64,000 bases of DNA, taken from assembly GCA_037178675.1 (NCBI GenBank), contig JAYMGJ010000337.1, forward strand, positions 1 to 64,000, given 5' to 3'. This DNA comes from Scleroderma bovista (taxonomy: Eukaryota; Basidiomycota; Agaricomycetes; Boletales; Sclerodermataceae). Below the pieces are notes generated by a model. That model saw nothing but the letters and a program-made list of their open reading frames with translations, made no database searches and had not been told where the DNA came from. Of the stretch, positions 24,601 through 37,840 are shown piece by piece. Made by a program: the position numbers and the translations under genes. Position 1 is the stretch's first letter. Every line of letters begins with the position of its first letter.

Positions 24601-27600
24601 AAAGTATTAACGACTGCAGAACCCAGCTCAGCGCAATTACAGTCGACGAATGCAACGAGCAAAGCACGTGTAGTGACATCCAAAGAGCAGGTATGAAATT
24701 TTCTTATCCTATCAATAGCCATTTTTACCAGATGTAGTTGAAAGCAACCATGGATGGTTTTCGTTTGATCCTCATTGGAGACATGCATGAACAACCCATG
24801 CTCCATCTCAACCTGAAACCATTTGTTGTGGTGGTTAAGGACTGGTCCTCCGAGGTACGGTTTTCTGGTTAGGCTTTGGTTTACTCATCACAGTATACTT
24901 CCAGCTTTCTGCGTCCACTATTATTGAACCCCAAATAAATTACTGGAATTTAACGAATTCACACTGGGAACCTTGTATGATTCCTTCCCCTCTATGATAA
25001 TCAGTAATTGATATTCTTTTGGAAGTGATTGACCCTTGGAGCCTTAGCCTATCGGTATTGTTGTTGCTCATTCCCGATGCGGCTCTACTAATTTCCCTGC
25101 AGGTGACAACGGAACAGCCTTTAGATGGCTTCAAGGCTTCCATTACTGCTCGCGATCGCCTTGACCTGAATATCAGCACTACATTGATCGAGCTTGCTAC
25201 CGCATCCATCAAGATGTTGGGTAAGGAAGGTGAAGGAGTGTTGCAGAAAGCTCGAGGGAGTTACGCGCCATATCGCATCCAAAATCGCACCGGTTATCTG
25301 TTGTTGTTGTGGTCTGATGATGTCAATGCCGCCTTTAGGGAGTCCAATGCAGTGAAGATTGATCATAATAGGACTATTGATTGGCGGTTTGATGATTGGA
25401 AGACAACACGCGAGGTGAGTGTAAGAGTAATAGTAAAAAAACCCAAAGTAATTGTTTTTCAGCACGTTTCAGCGTATGAGCAACACAATGTTTGTGTACA
25501 AATTGCTGGAAAACCTTGGGAAGCAGTTCGGGGTATACCTGTTGACAGAGAGGGCGAGTTTACCTTTTCGTTGCGCCCCAGAGGAGACGGGTACACAGAT
25601 CGTCTGTTGTGTGCTATTACGGTGGAGGACAACGTCAAGGTGGTGACGCTACGATCAACCTATCTTGTTGTCAACCACACTTTCTATCCGTTGGAGCTGA
25701 TGCTGGTTGACAACACGGGTCATCCAGCTTATTCTTTGGAGAAGATTTGTTAGTTCTAAACTTGTCTCACCGGATTTCATCCCACTAATGTTCGCCCAAG
25801 TTCCCGGTCATGATTACGCATTACCAATTGAGTCTGTTACCCGGAACAGGATAAGGTTGCAGCCCGACCGTAAGCACCACATTTTGTGGTGGTACCTTGA
25901 ACTCACATAACCTCAAGAAGGATTCGGTTACAAATGGTGTTCCTCGCTTCGTTTCGATGATCTGATAGCGAAGAAATCTCTGACAATACAGTGTCCTCAT
26001 GGTGACGCGAGGGAAGTGCCTTTCCGCTTCCAAGCCTGGGTGCAAGCGGACTTAAATGATCTTACTGCGCGGTAAGTCCTCCATACTATTTGGCGCTTGG
26101 ATTCTCAAATAGTCCAGTAAATCACCCAAAATCACTCTCAAGCTACGTGCACCTATTGAACTCGAAAACCTCCTGCCATACAACGTACAATACCGAATTT
26201 TCGATAGAAACGCAAATACCAACTGGAAAAGTTACCTTCGAAATGGTGGCATTATGCCTGTGCACTCTGTACAGTTGGACCACCTGGTATTACTCAACGT
26301 GGAGGTACAAGACACCAGTCCGTCCAATCTGCAGCTTGATTCAGCAAGGTCTTAACAATTATTTAGTTTTCGCACCAAGTGAATTTGCCATTATCAATGC
26401 TGACCCTCAATCAGACTTTGATACCGAGACTCGCTTAATCCTCCGGGACCAAACCAATAGGAAACTGAACCTGAAACTCAATTATGTGTGCGTAATTTCT
26501 TTCTTCATCTATCTCTGGTTGATCGACACATATGCTAAGTCGGTACCCTGAGTCTGGCGGAGCGTTCAAAGTTCAAATCTACAGCCCTTATCTGGTTGTG
26601 AATAAGACCGGGCTTCCGTTCAACGTGAAAGCAGTTCGTTCCAATCGTGCCAGTTCTCCTGTGGAAATAGCCGGTGATACCCGCCGAGGTATGGCACCTG
26701 CCCATTTCCTACCCCAGCGTCAACCGTTCACATCATTTCCATCAGACGTCCTTATGGGTCGTGTCCCATTTTGTAAATGGTTATGTCTTTGCTTCCTTTT
26801 GTATATGCTCACCCCATGCAGTGTTGTCTCATCCTCATGAAAATGGCCACGCATTTGTGTTCCAAGTCGCGGACTCCATCTGGTCTAATGTAGGGCACGA
26901 TTTTGTATCGTGAATGGCTTCCGACGGTTGGCATTCTAGGTAGTAGGGCTTGAAGCTCCAGCGGCTGAGACCAAAATGGTCATTCCCTCCTCGAAACAGA
27001 AGAATGAGGAATACCATATCGGGTTGTCATGGACAGAGGGCCTTGGAAAGTATAAACTTACTAAGGTCATTATTCTTGCTCCTAGGTTTTTGGTGAAGAA
27101 TGATCTATCAGAGCCGTTGCATTTCCGCGAATACCAAGGGCTTCCTCGAGGTAGAGCCGTACTTAACCCTGGCGAACGTTGTCCGCTGCAGGCTTTGCGC
27201 ACCAGCCAAGAGAAACTTCTTACTATCGCCCGTCCTGGCTTGAACACACGATGGTAAGCACTCAAAGCAACGAGCGCTATTGTTGACAGTAGTTCCAAGG
27301 TCTGCTCCAATCAACCTGGAAGACATCGGAGTCGTATATCTACGTCTTCCAATGGATGACGATGAGGTTCAGCTCATAAAGGGCGACATAAAATTGGACG
27401 GCTCTATCATATTTGTTACTTTCTGTAGAGCCGATGGGTGGCCATTCGAGATTGAGAACCAAAGTGATCATACAGTCGTTATATGTCAACGGGTATTTGC
27501 ATTATACCCCGAAATCAATGTCCGTTGCTGATATTTATCAGGACGCCAATTGCAACGAGGCAAATTCAACGGTTGTCAAGTCTGCTTACCCGCGTTACAA

Positions 27601-30305
27601 GATGGCCCCACATTCAACGATACCATATGCTTGGGATCAACTTGCTGCGAAAGAAAAGAAGCTCATGTTGATGATACACGATGCGCGCCGCGTAGTGGAT
27701 ATCATGGAAATCGGGGCCCTTGTACCCTTCAAATTTCACGTGGGCATGTCCTTTATTTTTTTGGGAACTATCCTCGATGGTTTTCCAGGACCGGAGTCGT
27801 ACTCGCGCCGTGTCGTTGGACGTGCGAGCGGAAGGTCACAAACAAATCTTGCGCATTACCCCCTATGTTGCGGAGCGGAGCGTCTACAAGCCGAAGCATA
27901 GGAACACTGGCTCACTCTCACGGTCGGATACCCTAGCCAGCACAGAGGCCTTCGAAGCTGTCGCCGAAGACTCGGCTCTAATTCTTACAATCAAGGTTGA
28001 TCTTTCTGGGATTGGCATTTCTCTGATGAATCGCAGAATAATCGAAGTGATCTATGTCTCGGTGGATTCTTTGGAATTCGAGTATAATAACAGTACGACA
28101 GCTCAAGCAGTGACCTTCTCGTGCGGTTCCCTACAGATCGACAATCAACTTCACGACGCAGTGTATCCTGTCATCCTGCAACCGAGCCCTATCTCGAGGG
28201 AGAACTCAGGGATGGCAGCTGTGCTTCCAACCGTCCAAGCTTCTATCGCCTGGTTGAAGGACCAAGGTATGTTATTGAATATTTTTTAAGCCTTGTGTGA
28301 TTCACTGCCTCGAATCAAGAACACGGTGTCTTATTCGTCAAGTATTGTTCGATCCTCTTACAGGCATTATCCATTGAGGCCGATGAAGATCTCCTATTTG
28401 CGATATATGATTTGACCCAAATTAAAGGTTTATCATGGGAAGAGGAAACAGAGGAGTGAGTGGTTTGGAACATAAATTTTATGACTCATGGTATACCTTG
28501 TTTAATATCTAGCGTCTTAATCCAGCACCCAGACGATATTCCAGAGCCCCAGGCCACAGATTCCGGGCAAGAAGTTTACTTCGAAGTGTTAGAACTACAA
28601 CCAATCCAGCTCTCCTTGTCCTTCACACGAACCGAGCGGATTAGTAGTGAGGATAAGTGGGTCCCCTTTTTTGTTTTCGACGTGTAGTTGATCCATTTCC
28701 TTTCACGCAGACTCAGTATACGAAATCCGATTGCAGTAGTTGTGAATGCACTTACGATGACTCTCGGCAATGTCAATGATGCACCACTCGAGCTCAACGC
28801 GCTCGCTATACGGGACATGCGATTAACTCTACCTGAACTGCAAACACGCATTGCGTATCACTACCGACAGGATGTGTTGCGGCAGCTTTATCGCATCCTG
28901 GGCTCGGCTGATTTCATAGGAAATCCAGTTGGCTTGTTCACGAACGTTAGCTCGGGGGTCGCAGATATCTTTTACGCCCCATATAACGGTGTTGTCATGC
29001 ATGGGAATAAGGAACTGGGCATCGGTATTGCCAAGGTAAAGTTTGCGATTACCTTCTTACTTGCTCTCACCGTTCCCCAGGGTGCAGCGAGCTTCGTGAA
29101 GAAGACCGTGTTTGGCCTTTCTGACAGCGTTACCAAGTTCACTAGTAGCGTGGGTAAAGGTAAAATGCTCCCTATCAGATCCAGACTATGGTTGTAACAT
29201 ATAGTTAGGATTATCCGCCGCCACCTTTGATTCGGAGTATCAAGCACAACGAAGGGTGTCTCAACGGCGCAATCGGCCTCGCCATGCTATGTGGGGATCG
29301 GATTCATATGACGTAGAACTTTACCTGACAAATAAATTTGTAGCTACGGTGTCACCGCGGGTGGCGAAGCATTCGCGAATAGCGTTTTCAGTGCGATGGA
29401 AGGTATTGTGGTACGCGCGGCACTTCTTTGCTATTTTCTGTGCGTTTTGTTGATCCCATTTTAGTCCAAGCCACTTCAAGGAGCCGAGACAGAAGGGGCG
29501 GTTGGGTTCTTCAAAGGTATCGGCAAGGGTTTGGTTGGGTACGCCACTTTCCAGTCTTATTCGCCCGGTATCCGTGTGACCATCGCCCAGCGCTGTGACA
29601 AAGCCCGCTGTGGGTGTGTTTGACCTTGCCGCAAACCTTTCCGAAGGTGTGCACCTCGAGCAGGATGCACTTGAGGTACGAACCACTGAGTTCATTTCCA
29701 GGTATTAGGAATACAACCACCGTGTTTGATAAGCCCGAACGCGAACGAGTGCGTCTGGTAAGTTCCAAATTGGCACAAATGACCAATGGTTTAACATACC
29801 CCTTTCGCAGCCAAGACATGTCCCGCCCGACAGTGTGCTAGTGGTAGGTCCACTTACGTTTTCAGGCAGTCTTTGTTATCTGCCTCCTTCCTTTAGCCCT
29901 ACTCTACCCGCGAGGCACTTGGCCAGTATTGGATGAGAGATCTGGAACATGGTACCTACCGAAAGGAATCGTATGTCGCTTACATCGGTAAGTGTGTGCT
30001 CCAAGGCATACTTGATTATTGGTTCATTTCGCCTAGGTTTACCTGGTGGCGACAATGTCGTCCTTCTGACCACCTTGAGGGTGCTCTCATTCGGGTCGAA
30101 GAAGTTACGGCTCGACTGGGATCTACTTCTCGCTAATGTCCTGGGTGTTGCGGTTGAAGACAATGGTATCCGTTTCTCCCACAAACTGGGCAAGGATCAT
30201 GACAGATTTGTACTCATACCTGACAAAAATGCTCTGACATGGTTCTTTGGACAAATTGCATCTGTAGTCAGGGCTTTCAATACTCGTAGAAGAATGGACA
30301 ATTGA
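18699..30305 (+). CDS. VPS13: VPS13 (chorein-family) bridge-like lipid transfer protein
   Basis: Giant rod-shaped protein that moves phospholipids between organelles at membrane contact sites. The gene covers 11.6 kb with many ~50 bp introns. The N-terminal chorein domain is clear: ATG at 18699, MWWLDPGKDILNV, intron, VFNRILAPYIENLDMNQVNYG, then LTLRNLRLKKGALDKFRLPVDV and GYLGTFTLSLRWMNLGNKPVEI. The long middle gives repeated beta-rich segments (NNIQITVRNIHIRYEDKM; LHVNISDAKYKTLMRLID). The VAB/SHR-BD region lies at about 25.2-27.6 kb (YAPYRIQNRTGYLLLLW; RFLVKNDLSEPLHFREYQG). The C-terminal part has LRQLYRILGSADFIGNPVGLF and ends in a PH-like piece with FVLIPDKNALTWFFGQIASV. Exons were linked by family continuity rather than base by base, so small model errors are possible. 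No disabling break was noticed. It converges on the DENN gene. Confidence 0.93.
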
Positions 30306-30540
30306 ACCCATGCCTTATTTCTCATATCAAGAGGACCAACTTCATTGGATGTAGCGACTGTATTACTTAGCAACCTGTACCTTTGCAATGCTCATAAATG
30401 AGATCCTCGAAACAGAACTGTACAGAAAAGGGTGAAAGAAGAATGAAAGTGGTGGAAAACGAATGGCATGGCTCTCGAAGCCGGGAAAATAACAATAATG
30501 TAACAAAGATGATATGGGTATAATTCTTGTGGGATATCTC

Positions 30541-33500
30541 CTAAGTGGTTGTCTCCTGACGACGCACAGAAGGGATGCGAGCCCTGGGTGAGACAGTGAC
30601 GTCACTAGCGGTTGGGCTCGGTTGTGTATGCAAGATTGCTGTCGCTGTGCTAGAGATACGTTCTCTGGTAGGAAGTTTAGTAAACTCAGTGATGTGTTTC
30701 TCCCCCGTACGGTCAGTGGCACTCCCCGAGTCGTCCGAGTCATTATATGTTGCAAGTTTGCTGCTTTCGAAACTGCCATAGCTGCCACGTGGGCTGGTGG
30801 AGTAGGCGCTTTGGAACTCGGTATCAGAGTCATCCGTGGTGGAGGACAACGCAGGTGTCAATGCAGGTGTAGTTGGTGTTGTAACAGGCACATCGGGTGA
30901 CAAAGCGCTCAGCGATGCACCGGAGGCGATCTTGCGCAAAGACTGCGCCTCCGTTGTGGGCGTCGGCGTTATGTCCTCAATAGCGTTAGTCTTGACGGTC
31001 TCAGGTTCAAAATGACCAGGGATATTCTCCCCACGGTTCAGTGATGGAGAACGGCGGGGTGTCAAGACAGTGTCAAGAGAGCCGCGAGTGATAGTCGTCG
31101 CCGAACCTGTTTGATTCGTGGACATAGTGTCGCTTCGCTCCCTGCGCTTTACCCTCGTGGGAGGGTTGTTCACCAGCTTTGTCCCTCTGGGAGGACGTGC
31201 ACGAACAGGGACCGCAGCATCTGAACTCTCTTCACCGCGTTCATCTGTACCATAGCCCGAACCTGTCCCATGGCGTCCAAGCGACCGGCTCTTCCAGTCT
31301 TGAATACGCTCTGAAGCTAGGGCAGTTTCTAACTGGAATCATCTCCGTGAGCGACGACGGTGGGAAGGTATAGATTAATTACTTACTTTTTGCTGTATCT
31401 GCAAGACCTTTTGTGCAATTCTGTCACTGCGTTCGCTGATGCCTTCATCAACAGCCATCATCCCGTCCTGAACGTTCTCCTCTTGCGTCGCAGAGAACCG
31501 CTTCTTGCGCGAAGGTGAGACGGAAATCTCTTCCTCTTCCGTAATAGTGGTCGTGTCCCTATCGACCTTATCGTGGACGAGGGTATCGTCCATCCCTTCA
31601 AATGACTCTGCAAGGGTAGACTCTGTTCCAACGCTGCGCAGCCGTGATCCTGTACCTTCACCACAGCTGTTCTTCACAGCATCACTGGCTCTTCGTGACC
31701 TTGCACCTCTCGTAGACTGTGCAGAGGCTGACATACGCGAAGCAGGGCGGGAATTCATCTCCTCACAGTAGTCGGATTCATCCACGTCGACGGCCATAGA
31801 TGCAAGGGCACGCTCGATCTGTGCTTCAACTTCGGCGACCATTTCTGCGCGCTCTTCCTCCATGCGTTCCATGGTCTCGCGCATTCTCTGGAGCTCAGTC
31901 AATGCCTCTTTGTGCGCCTTTTCCGTGTCAGTGAGCCCTAGGATATCGTGAGCCTCTGACGTGCGATAGCCCGTGATAGGATCATTACTCACGTTGTTGC
32001 AACTTGGCCTTCTCCGCGGATGTCAGTGACACCAACCCACTAAGGCGCTTCGTTTCCCGTTGTTCTTTGCCAATCTTGCCCCTCAACTGGTCCGCCTCGA
32101 CACTGAGCCTCTCCGCATACTGCTCGAACGTCACAAACTTATCACGCCATAAGTCCGCCTCAGTCATCAAGAAGTTCAGGCGGCGGGAAAGTCGGCCGAT
32201 CTTCGTTTCAAGGTCATCCCGGGCATCGACAAATGCGGTAGCACGCTTGCGGATGGAGAGTTGAATGTGTTGTTCCGCGGCAGTGAGTTGAGGAAGACGG
32301 CGGATGGCACCGAAGGAGGACAGACGCTTGAAGAGGGAAGGCTTCTTGAACTAGAACGATGATAAGTACTTCCAGCTACGAGATAGAAAAGTAAAGGCTT
32401 ACTTTGTCCTCCAGAACGGCGTCAAATGCTTGGATAATCCTGGTAGAATGCCACCACTCTGGGGGTTTGATGGTGTCAGCAACGGCTGCCATCTCACCAC
32501 CCCTCTTCGCCTGTACTTTGCATACGGGCCGGAAGCGACCCGCAGGGAAGGCTTCCTTAAATTCACTAAGAGACTGCATAAGTAAAGCAGTAAGATGAGT
32601 GACATGGAAACGTACGAAGGCACACAGTGATCAGGGTGGTAATGAGGCTCGAAGGCGGTTAGAAGCCGTTGCCTATATCTGTCTCTTTGCTGCTTAGCTG
32701 AAACAACACCAGAGGGCGGCGAGGGGCAACTGAGGTAGTTGATGTCCCTATCAACCAAGTGCTAGTTGGTATACCGGCATAGCTTGGACGGGGAGGGGAA
32801 CTCACAGGTCGACCACGCAGATCTCTGGTGCAGGTCGTACAGCATACCTGGCTTCGGTTGCGAGGCCCAGGATCCACGGCCCAGGATCGTCGATATATAT
32901 CCTTGCATCGCGTGCATGAACCGCTGGGAGCGCGATTCCATTCCAGCCACGTAATTCGACCAGGTACTTGATAGTGGACACTGCAATCTACGCGCGCATA
33001 AGCAAAGAACCCAGTTTCCAGGTCAAGAAAAGGGACATACTCCGAGCATCGCCGGGTGCCTAGAATAAAAGAGGACACGTCCGGTTGGTGCCAACGCGAT
33101 CTGTGATCGAAGAGTATACGTTAATATGGCATCTCTGATAAGCGATCGGACCCGCTGAAACAAAACGTACTTCGCAACACGTAAGGATGTTATCGATGTT
33201 CAAAGCCTTGAACAAGGGCCACATCGTAAAGTTGATGTCAACGAGTCCCCTGCCAAAGTCGAGTCCACCTGGGAAACGTGCGATGACCTCTAAATTGGTC
33301 TCTTCGCTCCTGTCTGAAGCGTTGGTGCCGACACCTGAACCAGGTCGGGAAGACGGAGGACCGGGTGCGAGGGAGGCATCCAGCTTGATGAGCTCGCCCG
33401 CGCGTGGAGCAGGGTGGGCAAGAATCTTGGAGATTTGGAGGGTGTGGGACTGGACGTCCTTGGAGAAGCGAGCCCACGAGAGGGTGAGATAATCACGCAT

Positions 33501-35126
33501 GAGATCATAGATAGGGTGGCGTGAAACGAGCGCTGCAACCATGACACGTCAGATGTTTGATGAGACAATAACCTTCGGAAAACGTACCCAACGCGTACGG
33601 TAGCCAGAACACTGTATCGCCTGGGAGGAAAAGGGTGCTTTCTCCGGGGCCGTGCCCGTTCACCGTGCTCGCGACATCAAAATCACTCTCACTGATAGCC
33701 CCGGCATCCGTCTCGGCACCTTCACCATCAGTTTCCCCATCGGTTCCCGTCCAGGGGCCTCTTCCAGAACGCTTACCTGGGCGACGGCCAGACTCTCCTG
33801 GAGAGCCATTGGCGGATCCAGGGCCGACTGAGGACCGCAGCACCTTGAGACGGGAAGCGACCAAGGACTGGGCACTTTCCTTCCTTGACCGACCAGCCTC
33901 GAGGGTGCGACGAATGGCAGCACTTCTCTCGGCATCGGCGTGGCTCCAGACTGTGAGACAGACGCCATGGTAAGTGATGGTACCACTACTACTGGTGCCT
34001 GTAGTCATCTGTTTTTCATACATCGGAGAAGAGGGTGCAGTTTGGGGCGGAGCGAGAACGGAGGGGGGGCCGAGATAGGCGGAGGAAGGACGGGCATTGG
34101 CGAATGGGTCGTCAGTGTAAGGATAGGCAAAGGTGGGCGCTGCTGAGGAGCGATCTGCAGTGAGAACTGAGGTGCGAAGTAGACCTACGTCGGAGGGGAT
34201 GGGAGCAAGAGGTGTAGAGGGGGCGGGGAGTGTGAAGGTGAATGTGTGGACGGTGCTGGCGGGTTGGAGGGTGGAAGCAATGATCTCAATCTCGCGAGGG
34301 AAGGAGAGCTGGAGAGCGAAACAAATAAGTTATTTATATAAAAAATGATAGGGAGTGGAAAGAGTACCTTGAGTGCCTTGGAAAGCATCTTGGCGACCTC
34401 CGCCTTTGAAAGCGCCCCGGCGCCTTTGTGGACCTCTTCGCCTTTTGTGCCTTTTTTCTTCTTCTTACCGCCACCTGCACCGGGGGAGACGGTGCTTCCA
34501 AGGACCTCGGGTCTCCACCAGCGGGCAACGGCGCCCTCGGAGTGATGAAGGCCAAGGACGGCATCTGGATCAGCGAGAGTCCATGTGTGGGGGCTCTTTG
34601 GAAGACCCGATACGACGTAAAGCGATGTGAGGGGGAGTGAGGGAATATGCTGAGTGGGTGTGTTAGGTACAGAACGCGCTGAGACGATGGAAGTTCTGTT
34701 GGAAGCAGGGATGGGTTCCATGGACCTTCTGTGTGCGATGCCAAGGATGCGAGAAGCCTTGTCTAGTTGGCGGACAGGCCTCTGAGAGTCGCACTTTTCT
34801 GCGGAGACTTTGTCGGGAGCCGACACGGTGATGTAGTCGAGCTCGTCTGCAAGAGCGGGGTCTAAGGGAGGGGATGATGTGTTGTTGTCGGTGGTGGAGA
34901 TGATCAAGTGGGAAGAAGAAGAGGCGACTTTGTTTAAGTTTGGGTTCGTATTTGAGGGCGGAGCACTAGCGGTCGACTTGATGGAGGCCTTCCTGTTGGC
35001 CGCGACAAAGGACTGGTCCGATATTCTGTTCTTGAGTATCTTCTCACTGATGGTGAGCACCGACGGGGAGGCAGCGACGGCGGGGGGCTGCACACTCGGT
35101 CGTCGGGGTTGTATGTTGGAGTTCAT
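30541..35126 (-). CDS. DENN-domain protein, putative Rab guanine nucleotide exchange factor
   Basis: DENN modules usually activate Rab GTPases. The ATG at 35126 begins a Ser/Pro-rich N-terminus (MNSNIQPRRPSVQPP). After an intron near 34320-34360 come FPREIEIIASTLQPASTVHTF and TYHGVCLTVWSHADAE, the uDENN-like part. The central cDENN has DFGRGLVDINFTMWPLFKAL, NILTCCE, then RGWNGIALPAVHARDA and YIDDPGPWILGL in the next exons. The dDENN-like part carries DRDINYLSCPSPPSG. The C-terminal half is a helical, probably coiled-coil region (RLSRRLNFLMTEADLWRDKF; ELQRMRETMERMEEERAEM) with a disordered Ser/Thr-rich tail ending RRQETTT at 30541. Polybasic and acidic low-complexity stretches are frequent. 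The target Rab cannot be inferred. Introns are short and several join in phase; a few edges near 33.0-33.5 kb are approximate. Confidence 0.85.
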
Positions 35127-35512
35127 GCTATACAACTACGCTAAAGATCATGTAAAGAAAAAAAAACAGCAGGAAGTGAGGGTATCTAGGAAGAAGAGAA
35201 AGAGGAGAACGGCGGCAGCGGCGACGACAAAAGTGAAAAAACCACCCTGACTGGCGCGAGCGAGAAAAACCTCCGCCCCATGTTCTGTCACGTAATGAAT
35301 AATATTCCTGTCCACCGCGGCAGCGCAACGCTGCACCCATCGCAGGGGGGGACCGCCCCGCCGCCGCTCCCCTGCGCGTCGCTGCCCGCGTCGTCGCGCT
35401 CGTCGCGCTCGTCGTCGCCGATGGTCGCGTCGACGGAACAATGCTTCGATCATTTCGCACGCTCGTCCTCCAATACATTGGTTCCTCGTCTAGTCCAAAT
35501 CGGGATATTACA
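35127..35512. promoter_or_regulatory. Low-complexity region upstream of the DENN gene
   Basis: About 390 bp between the DENN start and the stop codon of the NIPA gene (both on the minus strand). The part next to the DENN start (35150-35260) is purine-rich on the plus strand. Around 35380-35440 is a GC-rich tract of imperfect CGTCG/CGCTCGT units. Open frames crossing it on both strands have the composition of low-complexity DNA and are not accepted as genes. Confidence 0.5.
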
Positions 35513-37554
35513 TCACGTGCCTGGGCCACCGTCGGTCCCGCCCTGATTGGCCCGTCTCCACCACCGCCACCCCCCTGTCTGCACCGCGTCTCCTTCCCCC
35601 CCGCCCAGTCCACTTGTCCTCCTCGCCCTCCCCGCCCCTGCAACAACTACCCCAAACCCTGGGCTCATGGGCGACAACCCAATGGTCAGTCCACCCGGCG
35701 GTATCACTGGGCCCCCGGCGGGTCCACCCATTCCACGAAATTCCACCACTGTTGTAGAACGGCGTCGCGGGGATCCCATGCTCGTGCCCGGCGAAAAGCG
35801 CTCCGTATAGGACCGCACAACCCTCCGGTTCGGCCTCCCACACGGCGCCGATCCCGAAGCCGACAGCGTTTCGTATCCCGAGCGCGGCGCGGGCCCAGAT
35901 TCGACCACACAGGCCCCGTCCGAATACGCATGGCGGTCCATCGGCACAGCAGTAGGCCGCCTTGCTTCCCCAATCAAGCCACACGCCACGGTGGCAGGTG
36001 ACGATGGTTGCTCTGCCTCGCTGGCAACACTGGACTCAAGCCCCAACCCCTCCCCGTCGTCTTCGTCAGCCACCTCTCCCTCATCCGACCAAACCTGCTC
36101 CACCCCTGCGACAGCACTGATGGACCACACACCCCCAAGTAGTGTCACCATCCCGACGATCACAAGACAAATATTCAGTCCATGCAACTGGCGGAATTGA
36201 TCATAGTAGACAAGCCCATTCAAAATGGACGAGAAATTATAAAAGCAGAATGCCGCTACACCATCGTCAGAACACATCCTAACAAGGAAAACAACAGACC
36301 CACAAGGACACACAAAGGCGGGGTCGGCCAACCGCAATCCCTGGTTCAGGTACCACAGCTGTCCAAGCGCAAAAACGACCAGCCCTCCGACCAGTATCCA
36401 TGCTTCCCATCTATAAAACTGATTCGAACCGTTCAGCGTTAGCAGCAGCAACTCAACACCGGATTTGGCAAATATCAGGCAGAGACCAGACATGATCCCA
36501 GATGCACCAGCATATGCCAGTGCCACTAAGAGCTGGGTACGGCCGTCTACTATAAATGATGAGGTCAGAACAGAACAATGATCCAAGAAAGAATGGTATT
36601 CACACAATCCAGACTCTGTAAACGGAGAATGAGGGGCGTCCTTTTTCCCGTCTAACAGCGGGGTGCGTTCATGGGTGTCTGCCTCATCACATTCAGAGTG
36701 CTGAAAGCCCAGCGAAACGCTTAATGGGGACAGTGGAGGTGGTCCCTCTGTCGACGACGGTTGAACTAACTCGTTGTCACTTTGCATAATGTGCCGCCTC
36801 TTAAACGAGTACTCGATTATGTGTGTCTGCATACATCACGCGATCAGTGGAATTAAGCTGGAAGACGGGTAAGGCCATACCACAATGAGGCACACGACTA
36901 CTATAGCACCCTCCACACAAAACCATGCAAGGAACGCCGGTCGCGCAAAAAGGGCAATGAGTTCGTTCACACTGCGATTCGTCTCAGGCCCAGGAACAAC
37001 GCCGTACACTGCGATAAGAGCGGCACCACCCCCGATCAGTGCCGTCCCAAAGATGAGTGGCGGACGCAAGATAAGTCGCGCAAAGAGGGCGTTCCAAAGG
37101 AGAGAAACCGCGCCAAGCGGAGCAAGGATGACGACGGGGAGGGATGCGATCTGTGCGACTGACCCAAACACATTGGACGTAATGAAGATGACTACAGCAA
37201 AGTGCCAGTCAGTGCCAGGACTTTATCCAAAGCGGATTTCACACGCACTAAATCCGAACAGCCATAGACTACGCAGAGACGTTTGAGCTTTCCACACCAC
37301 CCCAAACAAAAAAAGACTCACGGGCGTCGATACTCTGCTATCTGTTCAGGCTTGGGGCGCTGAGAGTTGAGGACGTGACTGCGACGTTGGATTGCCAAGC
37401 CAACACTCTGGATGAAGGATGCCGCCAAACCGATGAATATCCCGAGGGGTATAGATATGCCAGCATTCATGACTCGGGCGGAAGGATCATTGGCAATGAA
37501 TGACGCCAGAAACGTATCGGAGGGAGCGTAAGAGTGACGAACGAACGAAGACAT
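35513..37554 (-). CDS. NIPA-family magnesium transporter (DUF803)
   Basis: Multi-pass membrane protein of the NIPA family, whose animal members transport Mg2+. Start ATG at 37554 (MSSFVRHSYAPSDT). The first helix is ISIPLGIFIGLAASFIQSVGLAIQRRSHVLN. After an intron come SVAQIASLPVVILAPLGAVSLLWNALFARLIL and PPLIFGTALIGGGAALIAVYG. The next exons give AYAGASGIMSGLCLIFAKSGVELL, WEAWILVGGLVVFALGQLWYL, FCFYNFSSILNGLVYYDQF and a last helix ending LLGGVWSIS, all family landmarks. The intron after FVCP, about 51 bp near 36240-36295, contains no stop and keeps frame, so an unspliced reading looks falsely continuous. A Ser/Gly/Pro-rich cytosolic tail of ~180 residues follows to the stop at 35513. Several other short introns are present. 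Confidence 0.85.
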
Positions 37555-37840
37555 AGCCACAGTAGTGGTGCCACCGATGCCCTGCTTTTCATTCAGGATG
37601 GACGGAGACTAATGACTCAAGAACAGGGGAGGCTTGCTTCGTAGTAGTGCACAGAACCAAGGCATTATGTAATCTCACATCTCCAACTCCGATCACGTGA
37701 TATCCTAAGAGCTACATGCTGTCCCCAATATGCACTACTGGTACGGTGGCCTCCCCGCGCAGAGAGCCTTTGGGAGGAAGTGGCCCCCGGATGTGATCGT
37801 CATCGCGTTTTGCAGGCGGTCTTATCCATTCAACGTGATT
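37555..37840. promoter_or_regulatory. Intergenic region upstream of the NIPA gene
   Basis: About 285 bp containing the NIPA promoter and the 3' end of the next minus-strand gene. CACGTG-like sequence (tcacgtga) occurs near 37694. No coding potential recognised. Confidence 0.4.

Noticed and set aside
33635..33973. 112-codon plus-strand frame
   Set aside because: Antisense shadow of a disordered DENN exon; no independent features.
35128..35646. 172-codon open frame on the minus strand
   Set aside because: Arg/Gly-rich reading of low-complexity GC DNA overlapping the DENN promoter and the NIPA 3' end in another frame.
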